Part shown: piece after piece, positions 46,430 through 54,717 of the stretch
How the letters are laid out: each line of letters starts with the position of its first letter
Numbering within the stretch: position 1 is the stretch's first letter
Assembly (NCBI RefSeq): GCF_007713735.2
Contig: NZ_VMNW02000004.1
Coordinates: forward strand, 1-64,000
DNA: 64,000 bases
Direction: 5' to 3'
Source of the DNA: Amycolatopsis acidicola
GTDB lineage: Bacteria; Actinomycetota; Actinomycetes; Mycobacteriales; Pseudonocardiaceae
Notes under the pieces: model-generated
What the model saw: only the letters and a program-made list of their open reading frames with translations
The model's database searches: none
What the model was told of the DNA's origin: nothing
Program-made: the position numbers and the translations under genes

Positions 46430-47170
46430 ATGGCAGCACCGACGAGCGACAAACTGATCCTGCCGCAGTACCGGCGGGACCCCGAGGGCACGCATCCGCC
46501 GATGAACTCGGCGCACTACCGGTCCACCGAGCTGCGGCATCCGAAGCAGCAGCTGCTCCTGCTGCCGCAGATGCTCACCGAGGTCACCGGCCCGCTCCTC
46601 GGGCCGGGCAGGCTCGGCGAGCACGACAACGACCTGACGGTGCAGCACGAGGGCGAGCCGATCGGGCAGCGGATCATCGTGCACGGCAGGCTGCTCGACG
46701 GCGACGGGCGGCCGATCCCGGACTCGCTGATCGAGATCTGGCAGGCCAACGCGTCCGGCCGCTACCGCCACATCGGCGACCAGTGGCCCGGCCCGCTCGA
46801 CCCCAACTTCACCGGGGTGGGCCGCACGCTGACCGACTCGAACGGCCACTACGAGTTCACCACGATCAAGCCCGGCGCGTACCCGTGGAAGAACCACGAC
46901 AACGCGTGGCGCCCCGCGCACATCCACTTCTCGGTGTTCGGGCACGCGTTCACCCAGCGCCTGGTCACCCAGATGTACTTCCCGGACGACCCGCTGTTCT
47001 TCCAGGACCCGATCTACAACTCGGTGCCCGACGAGAAGGCGCGGCAGCGGATGATCTCGAAGTTCGACATGAACCGCACGACGGACCACTGGGCGCTCGG
47101 CTTCGAGTTCGACATCGTGGTGCGCGGCCGGGAAGCCTCGGTCTTCGAGGAAGAGGAGGACGAGGACTGA
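46430..47170 (+). CDS. pcaH: Protocatechuate 3,4-dioxygenase beta subunit
   Basis: The catalytic iron subunit of the intradiol ring-opening enzyme, 246 residues. The expected Fe(III) ligands are visible as tyrosines in GRYRHIGDQW and PGAYPWKNHDNAW and two histidines in RPAHIHFSVFG. The N-terminal PPMNSAHYRST...RHPKQ region is typical of PcaH. The ATG at 46430 is confirmed by the AGGAAAGGGG ribosome site. It overlaps pcaG by 1 bp. Confidence 0.96.
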   Translation: MAAPTSDKLILPQYRRDPEGTHPPMNSAHYRSTELRHPKQQLLLLPQMLTEVTGPLLGPGRLGEHDNDLTVQHEGEPIGQRIIVHGRLLDGDGRPIPDSLIEIWQANASGRYRHIGDQWPGPLDPNFTGVGRTLTDSNGHYEFTTIKPGAYPWKNHDNAWRPAHIHFSVFGHAFTQRLVTQMYFPDDPLFFQDPIYNSVPDEKARQRMISKFDMNRTTDHWALGFEFDIVVRGREASVFEEEEDED

Positions 47171-47715
47171 TGACCACCCCCTCGCAGACAGTCGGCCCGT
47201 ACCTGGCGATCGGCCTGCCATGGGAAGACGGCCCCACGGTGGTGCCCGAGGGCACCCCGGGCGCGGTCCGGATCACCGGCCTCGTCTTCGACGGCAAGGG
47301 CGTCCCGGTGCCGGACGCGATGATCGAGACCTGGCAGGCGGACCCGGACGGCCGCTTCGACCACCCCGACGACCCGCGCGGCCGGGTCTCCGGCTTCCGC
47401 GGGTTCGGCCGCTGCCCCACCGATTCCGAGGGCACCTACCACATCCTCACCCTGCTGCCGGGCGCGATCCCGGGCACCGGCGGCCGCATGCAGGCGCCGC
47501 ACATCGACGTCTCGGTGTTCGGCCGCGGGATGCTGGACAGGGTGGTCACCCGGATCTACTTCCCGGAGAACACCGAGGCCAACGCCGCCGACCAGGTGCT
47601 GGCGTCGGTGCCGGAGGAGCGCCGGCACACGCTGATCGCCACGAAGACCGAGGACGGCTACCGCTTCGACGTGCGTTTGCAGGGCGAAGGCGAGACAGTC
47701 TTCTTCGATGTCTGA
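47170..47715 (+). CDS. pcaG: Protocatechuate 3,4-dioxygenase alpha subunit
   Basis: The non-iron partner of PcaH, 181 residues, beginning TTPSQTVGPYLAIGLPW as in other alpha subunits. It carries the intradiol fold segment MIETWQADPDGRFDHPDD and a substrate-loop APHIDVSVFGRGM. ATG 47170 overlaps the pcaH stop (TGATG), and pcaB begins 8 bp before its end. Confidence 0.96.
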   Translation: MTTPSQTVGPYLAIGLPWEDGPTVVPEGTPGAVRITGLVFDGKGVPVPDAMIETWQADPDGRFDHPDDPRGRVSGFRGFGRCPTDSEGTYHILTLLPGAIPGTGGRMQAPHIDVSVFGRGMLDRVVTRIYFPENTEANAADQVLASVPEERRHTLIATKTEDGYRFDVRLQGEGETVFFDV

Positions 47716-49042
47716 GCTGTTCGATCCCGTCCTCGCGGCGGGCCCGGTGCACGACGAGGTGAGCGACGCGGCGTGGCTGCGCGCTCTCCTCGACGTGGAG
47801 GCGGCGCTCGCCGGCGCGGAGGCCGACGCCGGGCTCGTCCCGCGCGAGCACGCCGAACGCATCGCCGAAGTGGCCCGTGAGGGCGATTTCGACGTGGCCG
47901 AGATAGGCGCGAAATCCGTCGGCATCGGCAATCCGGCCGCGCCGCTGGTCCGGGAACTGACCGCGCAGGCAGGCGCCGAGGCCGGCCGGTTCGTGCATTT
48001 CGGTGCCACCAGCCAGGACGTGATGGACAGCGCCGCCATGCTCGTCGCGAAGCGTGCGTTGGAGCCTTTGCTGGAGGGCGTCGAGGAGTGTGCGGAGCTG
48101 GCGGCGCGGTTCGCCAGGGAGCACGTCTCGACTGTCCAAGCAGGACGGACGCTGTTGCAGCAGGCATTGCCGGTGACCTTCGGGTTCACCGCGGCAGGCT
48201 GGCTGTCCGGTTTGGACGCCGCCGCGGAACGCCTTGGTACACAACGGCTTTCCGCGCAGCTCGGCGGCGCCACCGGCACACTGGCGTCGCTGGGAGCCGA
48301 TGGGCCCGCGGTGCTCGCCGCGTTCAGTCGCAGGCTCGGCTTGGCTGAGCCTGCGCTGCCGTGGCACACCGAACGCAGCCGGATCGCCGAGCTGGCCGGG
48401 GCGCTGGGCGAACTGTCCGGCGTGATCGCCGGGATCACCCGCACCATCATGCTGCTCGCGCAGACCGAGGTCGGCGAGCTGGCCGAGGTCGCGGAGGGTA
48501 GTGGTGGCTCGTCCACCATGCCGCACAAGCGAAATCCGGTCGCCGCGGTCGCCGCGCAGGCGGCCGCGCAGCAGGCGCCCGGGCTCGTCGGCACGCTGCT
48601 CGGCGCGATGGCGCACGAGCATCAGCGCGCCGCCGGGTCGTGGCACGCGGAATGGCGCCCGTTCACGGAACTGTTCCGCGGCACGGGTTCCGCCGTGCAC
48701 TGGCTGCGCACGAGCTTCGAACGGCTCCAGGTCGATCCGGACCGGATGCGGCGCAACCTCGACATCACCGGCGGCGCCCTGCTTTCCGAGCGCGTCACCA
48801 CCGAGCTGGCCAAGGAAACCGGTCGCCTCGCGGCCCACGACGCGGTCACGGCGTGCACCAAACGCGCATTGGCCGGGGAAGGCGAGCTGGCCGACCTCCT
48901 CGCCGAGGATCCCTTGGTGGGCAAGCAACTGGACCGGGACCGGATCGCGGCGTTGCTCGATCCGGCGGAGTATCTCGGCAGCGCCGCGGTGTTCGTCGAG
49001 CGCGCGCTGACCGCACACGCCAACCGAAAGGACAACGCGTGA
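47708..49042 (+). CDS. pcaB: 3-carboxy-cis,cis-muconate cycloisomerase
   Basis: Fumarase/aspartase-superfamily enzyme forming gamma-carboxymuconolactone. The 444-residue protein carries HFGATSQDVMDSA and the superfamily signature GSSTMPHKRNP, with the expected C-terminal domain. It overlaps pcaG by 8 bp and pcaD by 4 bp. Confidence 0.95.
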   Translation: MSELFDPVLAAGPVHDEVSDAAWLRALLDVEAALAGAEADAGLVPREHAERIAEVAREGDFDVAEIGAKSVGIGNPAAPLVRELTAQAGAEAGRFVHFGATSQDVMDSAAMLVAKRALEPLLEGVEECAELAARFAREHVSTVQAGRTLLQQALPVTFGFTAAGWLSGLDAAAERLGTQRLSAQLGGATGTLASLGADGPAVLAAFSRRLGLAEPALPWHTERSRIAELAGALGELSGVIAGITRTIMLLAQTEVGELAEVAEGSGGSSTMPHKRNPVAAVAAQAAAQQAPGLVGTLLGAMAHEHQRAAGSWHAEWRPFTELFRGTGSAVHWLRTSFERLQVDPDRMRRNLDITGGALLSERVTTELAKETGRLAAHDAVTACTKRALAGEGELADLLAEDPLVGKQLDRDRIAALLDPAEYLGSAAVFVERALTAHANRKDNA

Positions 49043-49812
49043 CCACCGCCGTGCACCACGAGATCGAAGGCCCGGCCGACGGGCCCGTCGTCGTGCTGAG
49101 CAATTCGATCGGCAGCACTCTGCACATGTGGGACCCGCAGGTCAAACCCTTGGTGGACAACGGTTTCCGGGTGGTCCGCTACGACACGCGCGGGCACGGC
49201 CGGTCGCCGGTGCCGGACGGGCCGTACGGCATCGACGACCTCGGCGGCGACGTGCTCGCCCTGCTGGACACGCTCGGCGTCGAGTCCGCACATTTCGTGG
49301 GGTTGTCGCTGGGCGGGATGACCGGGCTGTGGCTCGCCGAAAACGCGCCGCAGCGGATCCGGGGCCTGGTCGTGTGCTGCACCTCCGCGCAGCCCGGCAA
49401 CACCCAGATGTGGCTCGACCGGGTCAAGCAGGTGCGCGCCGACGGCATGGGCCCGATCGCCGACGGCAGCATCGGCCGCTGGTTCACCCAGTCCTGGATC
49501 GACGCGAACCCCCGGCAGGCGAAGGAACTGCGCGACATGACGGCGAACACCCCGGCCGAGGGGTACGCGTCGTGCTGCCAGGCCATCGCGGACCTCGACC
49601 TCGTGCCGGAGCTGCCCAAGATCACCGCGCCCACGCTGGTGATCGCGGGCGCGCAGGACAAGGCGCTGCCGCCGGACCACGGCCGGGTGATCGCCGACGG
49701 CGTGCACGGCGCCCGGTTCGAGGTCGTCGACCAGGCCGCGCACCTCGGCAACTACGAACAGCCCGCGCGGTTCAGCGAACTGATCATCGAGCACCTGAAG
49801 GAGGCGGCGTGA
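49039..49812 (+). CDS. pcaD: 3-oxoadipate enol-lactonase
   Basis: An alpha/beta hydrolase of 257 residues that opens the enol-lactone. The nucleophile Ser is in GLSLGGM, the acid lies in the AGAQDKALPP region, and the His is in DQAAHLGNYE. In many actinomycetes pcaD and pcaC are fused as pcaL. Here they are separate genes that overlap by 4 bp. The start is GTG 49039. Confidence 0.94.
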   Translation: MTTAVHHEIEGPADGPVVVLSNSIGSTLHMWDPQVKPLVDNGFRVVRYDTRGHGRSPVPDGPYGIDDLGGDVLALLDTLGVESAHFVGLSLGGMTGLWLAENAPQRIRGLVVCCTSAQPGNTQMWLDRVKQVRADGMGPIADGSIGRWFTQSWIDANPRQAKELRDMTANTPAEGYASCCQAIADLDLVPELPKITAPTLVIAGAQDKALPPDHGRVIADGVHGARFEVVDQAAHLGNYEQPARFSELIIEHLKEAA

Positions 49813-50189
49813 GCGACGAGGTCTACGAAGCCGGCATGAAGGTCCGGCGGGAGGTGCTCGGCGACGCGCACGTGGACCGCGCGGTCGCCAACACCACCGA
49901 GTTCACCCAGAAATTCCAGGACTACATCACGCGTTCGGCCTGGGGCTCGGTGTGGACGAGGGACGGCCTCGACCGGAAAACGCGAAGCTGCATCACGCTC
50001 GCCGTGTTGACCGCCCTCCACTGCGAGAACGAGATTCCGATGCACGTGCGGGCCGCGATCACCAACGGCCTCACCCCGGACGAGATCGGCGAAGTACTGC
50101 TGCACGCGGGCGTGTACGCGGGCGTTCCCGCCGCCAACGCGGCCTTCGCGCTGGCACAGCGGACTCTCGCCGAATTGGACGACAAGTAG
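49809..50189 (+). CDS. pcaC: 4-carboxymuconolactone decarboxylase
   Basis: A 126-residue AhpD-like-fold enzyme that decarboxylates gamma-carboxymuconolactone. Family segments are MKVRREVLGDAHVDRA, TLAVLTALHCENEIPMHVRA and LLHAGVYAGVPAAN. The GTG at 49809 overlaps the pcaD stop. It is followed after 12 bp by the regulator gene. Confidence 0.94.
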   Translation: MSDEVYEAGMKVRREVLGDAHVDRAVANTTEFTQKFQDYITRSAWGSVWTRDGLDRKTRSCITLAVLTALHCENEIPMHVRAAITNGLTPDEIGEVLLHAGVYAGVPAANAAFALAQRTLAELDDK

Positions 50190-50201
50190 GATCACCGCGA
50201 T

Positions 50202-50990
50202 ATGGACGAGCGCGGGGCACACCACGTCCAGTCCCTGGAACGGGGGCTGGCGGTCATCAAGGCGTTCAGCTCCGGTGCGCCGGAGCTGACGCTGTCCGAC
50301 GTGGCCAGGGTGACCGGGCTGACCCGGGCGGCGGCCCGGCGCTTCCTGCTCACGCTCGTGGACCTCGGCTACGTTCGCACGGACGGCAAGTACTTCTCGC
50401 TCACCGCGCGCGTGCTGGAGCTGGGGTACGCGTTCCTGTCCAGCATGACCCTGCCCGAAGTGGCGCAGCCGCACCTGGAACGGCTGTCCGCCGAGGTGCG
50501 TGAATCGTGCTCGGTTTCGGTGCTGGAGGGCACCGACATCGTGTACGTCGCCCGCGTCGCGGTCTCGCGGATCATGACGGTGACGATCAGCCTCGGCACG
50601 CGGTTTCCCGCGCACGCCACGTCGATGGGGCACGTGCTGCTCGCGGGCCTCGACGAGGACGGGCTCTCGCGGTACCTCGAAAACGCGGCGCTGGACAGGC
50701 TCACCGCGAACACCCTGACCTCGCCCGACACCCTGCGCGAGGAGCTGGAGAAGGTGCGCCGGCAGGGTTGGGCGCTGGTGGACCAGGAGCTGGAGGAGGG
50801 GCTGCGTTCGGTCGCCGCTCCTGTGCGGGATCGCACCGGCGCCGTGGTCGCCGCGATGAACGTGTCCACACACGCCAGCCGCACGACGCGCGAGTCGGTG
50901 CGGGACGAGATGCTGCCCCCGTTGCTCGCCGCGGCGAAGCGGATCGAGGACGATCTGGCGGTCGCGCCGGCGCAGGCGCGTCGTGGCTGA
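50202..50990 (+). CDS. pcaR: IclR-family regulator of the pca operon
   Basis: The 262-residue regulator has an N-terminal IclR winged helix (LERGLAVIKAFSSGAPELTL, then SDVARVTGLTRAAARRFLLT) and a GAF-like effector domain (TRFPAHATSMGHVLLA) that in PcaR/PcaU relatives binds protocatechuate or beta-ketoadipate. It is the last gene of the pca run and probably acts at the palindrome at 43602-43620. It overlaps the next gene, a MocA-like protein, by 8 bp, so transcription may continue. Confidence 0.9.
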   Translation: MDERGAHHVQSLERGLAVIKAFSSGAPELTLSDVARVTGLTRAAARRFLLTLVDLGYVRTDGKYFSLTARVLELGYAFLSSMTLPEVAQPHLERLSAEVRESCSVSVLEGTDIVYVARVAVSRIMTVTISLGTRFPAHATSMGHVLLAGLDEDGLSRYLENAALDRLTANTLTSPDTLREELEKVRRQGWALVDQELEEGLRSVAAPVRDRTGAVVAAMNVSTHASRTTRESVRDEMLPPLLAAAKRIEDDLAVAPAQARRG

Positions 50991-51546
50991 GACGGCCGGG
51001 CTGCTCCTCGCCGCGGGCGCCGGGCGCCGCTTCGGACGTCCCAAAGCACTGGTCGAGCTGGACGGGGAACCGTTGGTGCGCCGTGCTTTGCGGGTGCTCA
51101 CCGAGGGCGGGTGCGGGCCGGTCCGAGTGGTGCTTGGCGCGCAGGCGGAGGACGCGCGGGCATTGCTGCCGGACCCGTCGATAGCCGTGTACGCCGAGGA
51201 CTGGGCCGCGGGCATGGGCGCCTCGCTGCGGGCGGGGTTGCGTGCGCTGCCGCCGGCCGACGCCGTGCTGGTGCACCTGGTCGACCTGCCGGGGGTGACG
51301 CCGGAGGTCGTCCGGCGGATGCTGGAGTGGTCGTCGCCGGAGGTCGTCGCGCGGGCCGCCTACGAGGGAAAACCGGGCCATCCCGTGCTTTTCGGGCGCC
51401 GCTGGTGGCCGGCGATCGCGGAGTCCGCGAACGGTGACCGCGGGGCCCGCGACTGGCTGAAGACCAGGGAAGATGTGCGGCTGGTCGACTGTTCGGAGCT
51501 GGGCAGCGGGACCGACGTGGACACGCCGGCGGACCTGAACCCTTAG
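50983..51546 (+). CDS. MocA/MobA-like nucleotidyltransferase
   Basis: A 187-residue NTP-transferase-fold protein with the nucleotide loop LLLAAGAGRRFGRPKAL, the DLPGVTP metal motif and the GHPVLFG segment. These are characteristic of molybdopterin cytidylyltransferase (MocA), which makes the MCD cofactor of CO-dehydrogenase/aldehyde-oxidase-type hydroxylases. The start is GTG 50983 within pcaR, and the MoxR gene follows after 12 bp. Association with CoxD, CoxE, XdhC, CoxS and CoxL supports a Moco-maturation role. Confidence 0.87.
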   Translation: MAETAGLLLAAGAGRRFGRPKALVELDGEPLVRRALRVLTEGGCGPVRVVLGAQAEDARALLPDPSIAVYAEDWAAGMGASLRAGLRALPPADAVLVHLVDLPGVTPEVVRRMLEWSSPEVVARAAYEGKPGHPVLFGRRWWPAIAESANGDRGARDWLKTREDVRLVDCSELGSGTDVDTPADLNP

Positions 51547-51558
51547 GGTGGGTGTGTG

Positions 51559-52425
51559 ATGGTCAACTCGCCCGAAGAACTGGCCACGACGCTCGAGAGC
51601 GCCGGCTATCTCGCCGACGACGGCGTGGCCACAGCCGCGTTCCTCGCCCTGCGCATGCAGCGGCCGTTGTTCTGCGAGGGGGAGCCCGGCACCGGGAAGA
51701 CCTCACTGGCGGTGGCGTTGTCGCAGTCGCTGCAGCTGCCGCTGATCCGGTTGCAGTGCCACGAGGGCATCGACGCGGCGCAGGCGCTGTACGAATGGGA
51801 TTTCCCGCGCCAGCTGCTGCACCTGCGGGCGCTCGAAGCAGGCAGCGGGCAGCTCGACGTCGACGCGGCGGAGCAGTCCCTCTACACCGAGCGTTTCCTG
51901 CTCGCGAGGCCCCTGCTGCAGGCGTTGAAAGAGGCGCCGTGCCTGCTGCTGGTGGACGAGATCGACCGCGCGGACGACGAGTTCGAGGCGTTCCTGCTGC
52001 AGCTGCTCGACGAGAACGCGGTGACCATCCCGGAGTTCGGGGAGGTGCGGGCCGAGCAGCCGCCGCTGGTGATCCTGACGTCCAACCGGACCCGCGAAGT
52101 GCACGACGCGCTCAAGCGCCGCTGTCTGTATCACTGGCTCGAACATCCTGATCTGGCAAGGGAAGTCGCGATCCTGCGGCGTCGCGTGCCGGGCGTCGGG
52201 GAGGCGTTGGCCACGCAGATTTCGGTGGCTGTGCGGCGGTTGCGGGAGCTGGAGCTGCTCAAGCCGCCGGGCGTGGCGGAGTCGCTCGACTGGGCGCAGG
52301 CGTTGCTGGCGCTCGACCGCGACGAGCTCGACGCCGAGACGGCGGCCCGTACGCTCGGCGCCGTGCTCAAGTACACCGAGGACATGGACCGCGTGCGCGC
52401 GAAACTGGACGCGCTACTCGCCTGA
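51559..52425 (+). CDS. MoxR-type AAA+ ATPase (CoxD-like)
   Basis: A 288-residue AAA+ chaperone ATPase. Walker A is GEPGTGKT at residues 41-48 and Walker B is LLLVDEIDRAD, with the ILTSNRTREVHDALKRR arginine-finger/sensor region following. In Cox clusters CoxD works with the VWA protein CoxE on the Mo-Cu or Mo active site. The coxE homologue lies 6.4 kb downstream. ATG 51559 (or GTG 51556) is close behind the MocA-like gene. The 3' end overlaps the convergent TetR gene by 12 bp. Confidence 0.88.
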   Translation: MVNSPEELATTLESAGYLADDGVATAAFLALRMQRPLFCEGEPGTGKTSLAVALSQSLQLPLIRLQCHEGIDAAQALYEWDFPRQLLHLRALEAGSGQLDVDAAEQSLYTERFLLARPLLQALKEAPCLLLVDEIDRADDEFEAFLLQLLDENAVTIPEFGEVRAEQPPLVILTSNRTREVHDALKRRCLYHWLEHPDLAREVAILRRRVPGVGEALATQISVAVRRLRELELLKPPGVAESLDWAQALLALDRDELDAETAARTLGAVLKYTEDMDRVRAKLDALLA

Positions 52426-53034
52426 GCCGTAGTCGCCGATGCCGGTTTCGAGCAGGTCGAAGGCCTTGTCGATGTAGGCGGCCTGTTCGGCGTGCACCAG
52501 GTCGGGGTCCTCGCCGGCGATCATCCTGTTCGCGGCGTACTCGTAGACGGCGTCGACCGTGGCACCGGTCATGGCCGCGATCAGCCGCGCTTGTCCCGGC
52601 TGTTCGCCCTCTGCCATGAGGACATCGGCCATCTTGTCCACGATCTCCCGCGACTGCTCGTAGGTGCGGTTGACCAGCGCCGGGCTTTCGTGGACGGCGC
52701 GGAGGAAGAAGCCGGCGCCGGGCACGGTGGCCGACAGCGGATGCCGGTCCGCGACGAGTTTTTGGTGGTATTCGCGCAGGGCCGCGGCGACCGATTTCCC
52801 GGGGCCGCGCTCGCGCAGCACCTGCTCGACCTCGGCGAGGCGGTCGGCGTGCCGGTCCAGGAAGAGGTCCTCCTTGCGCGGGAAGTAGTTGAAGACGGTC
52901 ATTTTGGACACCCCGGCCGCCTCGGCGACCTCGGCGACGGTCACGTTGTCGAAGCCGCGCTCGAAGAACATCCCGGTGGCGATGTCGGCGATGTGCCGCC
53001 TGGTCAGCTGTTTCTTCTGCTCCCGAAGACCCAT
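52414..53034 (-). CDS. TetR-family transcriptional regulator
   Basis: A 206-residue repressor-type regulator with the N-terminal helix-turn-helix RRHIADIATGMFFERGFDNV, then TVAEVAEAAGVSKMTVFNYF. It starts at ATG 53034 and diverges from the flavin monooxygenase gene, which is its likely target. An inverted repeat lies in the 65-bp gap. The minus-strand sequence TATACAAT upstream is a good -10 candidate for its own promoter. Confidence 0.9.
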   Translation of the reverse strand: MGLREQKKQLTRRHIADIATGMFFERGFDNVTVAEVAEAAGVSKMTVFNYFPRKEDLFLDRHADRLAEVEQVLRERGPGKSVAAALREYHQKLVADRHPLSATVPGAGFFLRAVHESPALVNRTYEQSREIVDKMADVLMAEGEQPGQARLIAAMTGATVDAVYEYAANRMIAGEDPDLVHAEQAAYIDKAFDLLETGIGDYGSGE

Positions 53035-53043
53035 GGCGGAGAT

Positions 53044-53077
53044 TGTATACCGGATAAAAATATTGACTCGGTACACG
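53044..53077. promoter_or_regulatory. Candidate TetR operator between the regulator and monooxygenase genes
   Basis: Half-sites TGTATACCG (53044-53052) and CGGTACACG (53069-53077) form an imperfect inverted repeat with a 16-bp AT-rich spacer containing TTGACT. Both divergent promoters must lie here, so binding would control both genes. Confidence 0.5.
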
Positions 53078-53099
53078 TTTTGCGTGCATGCTGGGTGGC

Positions 53100-54599
53100 A
53101 TGGATTTCCCAGTGGTGGTGGCCGGCGGCGGCCCGGTCGGTCTGATGCTGGCCTGCGAGCTGCGGCTCGCGGGCGTGGACGTGCTCGTCGTCGAGCGACT
53201 GTCCGAAATAGACCCGACGATCAAGGCGGGGTCGATCAACCTGCCCACGGCGGAGGCGTTCTACCGGCGCGGGATGTACGGCGCGCTGGAGGAGCACAAG
53301 CGCCAAGCGTTCGCGCGGATGCAGGAGTTCTTCAAGCAGCAGGGCGGGGGCGCGCCGGTCCGGCCACCCAAGCTCGCCGGGCATTTCGGCGGGATCATGG
53401 TCGCGGGCGAGTTGGTCGACTTCGACAGTCCGGGTTTCCGCGATCCGGGTCCGGCGGCGTCGATCACCGTGGTCGGGCAGCAGGCGGTGGAGGAGGTGCT
53501 GTCCTCGCGCGCCGCCGAACTGGGGGTTGTGCTGCGGCGCGGTGTCGAGGTGACGGGGTTCGACGCCGACGAGGACGGTGTGACGGTGCGGCTGGGTGAC
53601 GAGTCGGTGCGGGCGGGCTGGCTGGTGGGCTGCGACGGGGGACGCAGCCTCGTGCGCAAGCTCGCGGGGTTCGATTTCCCTGGCACGGACCCGGAAATCA
53701 CCGGGCGGCAGGCGCTGGTGGAGATGACGGGCGCGGAGTCGTTGCCCCGAGGGTGGAATCGCACGGACACGGGCCTGTTCGTGAACGGCCCGATGCCGGG
53801 GCGGATCCTGACGGTCGAGTTCGGCCCGCCCGAGGACCGCGAAGCGCCGATCACGGCGGAGGAGCTGCAGGGCAGTCTCCGGCGCGTGTCGGGCGTGGAG
53901 GTCACGATCACGGCCGTCCACACGGCCACGCGTTTCACCGACAACGCGCGGCAGGCGTCGACGTACCGGAAGGGCAGGGTGTTGCTGGCCGGCGACGCGG
54001 CGCACGTGCACTCGCCGTTCGGTGGGCAGGGGCTGAACCTCGGGATCGGCGATGCGATGAACCTGGGCTGGAAACTGGCGGCGACGATCAACGGATGGGC
54101 GCCGCAGGGGCTGCTGGACACGTACGACCTGGAGCGGCATCCGATCGGTGAGTGGGTGCTGGACTGGACGCGCGCGCAGGTGGCCGTCATGCGCCCGGAC
54201 CCCAGGACGAAGGCGTTGCGCGCGGTCGTCGGTGATCTACTGTCCACAGGGGACGGTCAGAATTATCTGGCGAAGAAGCTTTCCGGTGTGCTGCACCGCT
54301 ATCCGATCGACGGCGCGCACGAGCTGACCGGCCTGGGCGCGCCGGACTTCGAATTCTCCGACGGAACCCGGTTCGGGGAGTACTGCCAAGAGGGGCTCGC
54401 GGTGCTGCTCGACCTGGCGGATTCGGCGGAACTCCGTGCTGCGGTGGGAAATCGCGCCTCCCGCGTGCGCGTGGTTACCCGGCAATGCGTCAGCGACCCG
54501 AAGCTGACCGGCGTGCTGGTCCGTCCGGATGGCCATGTGGCTTGGGCCAGCGACGGTGGTGTGGAGGGGCTGGAGCAGTCCCTGGCTACGTGGTTTTAG
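53100..54599 (+). CDS. Class A FAD-dependent aromatic monooxygenase
   Basis: A 499-residue flavoprotein hydroxylase of the PHBH/polyketide-hydroxylase family. It has the FAD loop VVAGGGPVGLMLACELRLAG, the DG motif GCDGGRSLVRKLAG, the second FAD motif LAGDAAHVHSPFGGQGLNLG, and a C-terminal thioredoxin-like extension ending RVVTRQCVSDP. The family includes tailoring hydroxylases, phenol hydroxylases and rifampicin monooxygenases. The substrate cannot be read from sequence. ATG 53100 is chosen; ATG 53088 is in frame. Control by the divergent TetR suggests an inducible detoxification or catabolic role. Confidence 0.9.
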   Translation: MDFPVVVAGGGPVGLMLACELRLAGVDVLVVERLSEIDPTIKAGSINLPTAEAFYRRGMYGALEEHKRQAFARMQEFFKQQGGGAPVRPPKLAGHFGGIMVAGELVDFDSPGFRDPGPAASITVVGQQAVEEVLSSRAAELGVVLRRGVEVTGFDADEDGVTVRLGDESVRAGWLVGCDGGRSLVRKLAGFDFPGTDPEITGRQALVEMTGAESLPRGWNRTDTGLFVNGPMPGRILTVEFGPPEDREAPITAEELQGSLRRVSGVEVTITAVHTATRFTDNARQASTYRKGRVLLAGDAAHVHSPFGGQGLNLGIGDAMNLGWKLAATINGWAPQGLLDTYDLERHPIGEWVLDWTRAQVAVMRPDPRTKALRAVVGDLLSTGDGQNYLAKKLSGVLHRYPIDGAHELTGLGAPDFEFSDGTRFGEYCQEGLAVLLDLADSAELRAAVGNRASRVRVVTRQCVSDPKLTGVLVRPDGHVAWASDGGVEGLEQSLATWF

Positions 54600-54717
54600 G
54601 GGGTGTGTTTCGCGTCCAGCGTGCGCGCAGGCTGGCCCTCACGCGCACGCTGGTCGCCAGTGGATGGTCATTCCATGGTGGTTGCGGTGAGCAGCCCTGC
54701 CCGCTCCCGGTCCGTGA

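Noticed and set aside
53100..54599. Rifampicin monooxygenase (rox)
   Set aside because: The family fold agrees, but the N-terminal substrate region is not close enough to the known Rox sequences I recall to assign the substrate. Kept as a generic class A monooxygenase.
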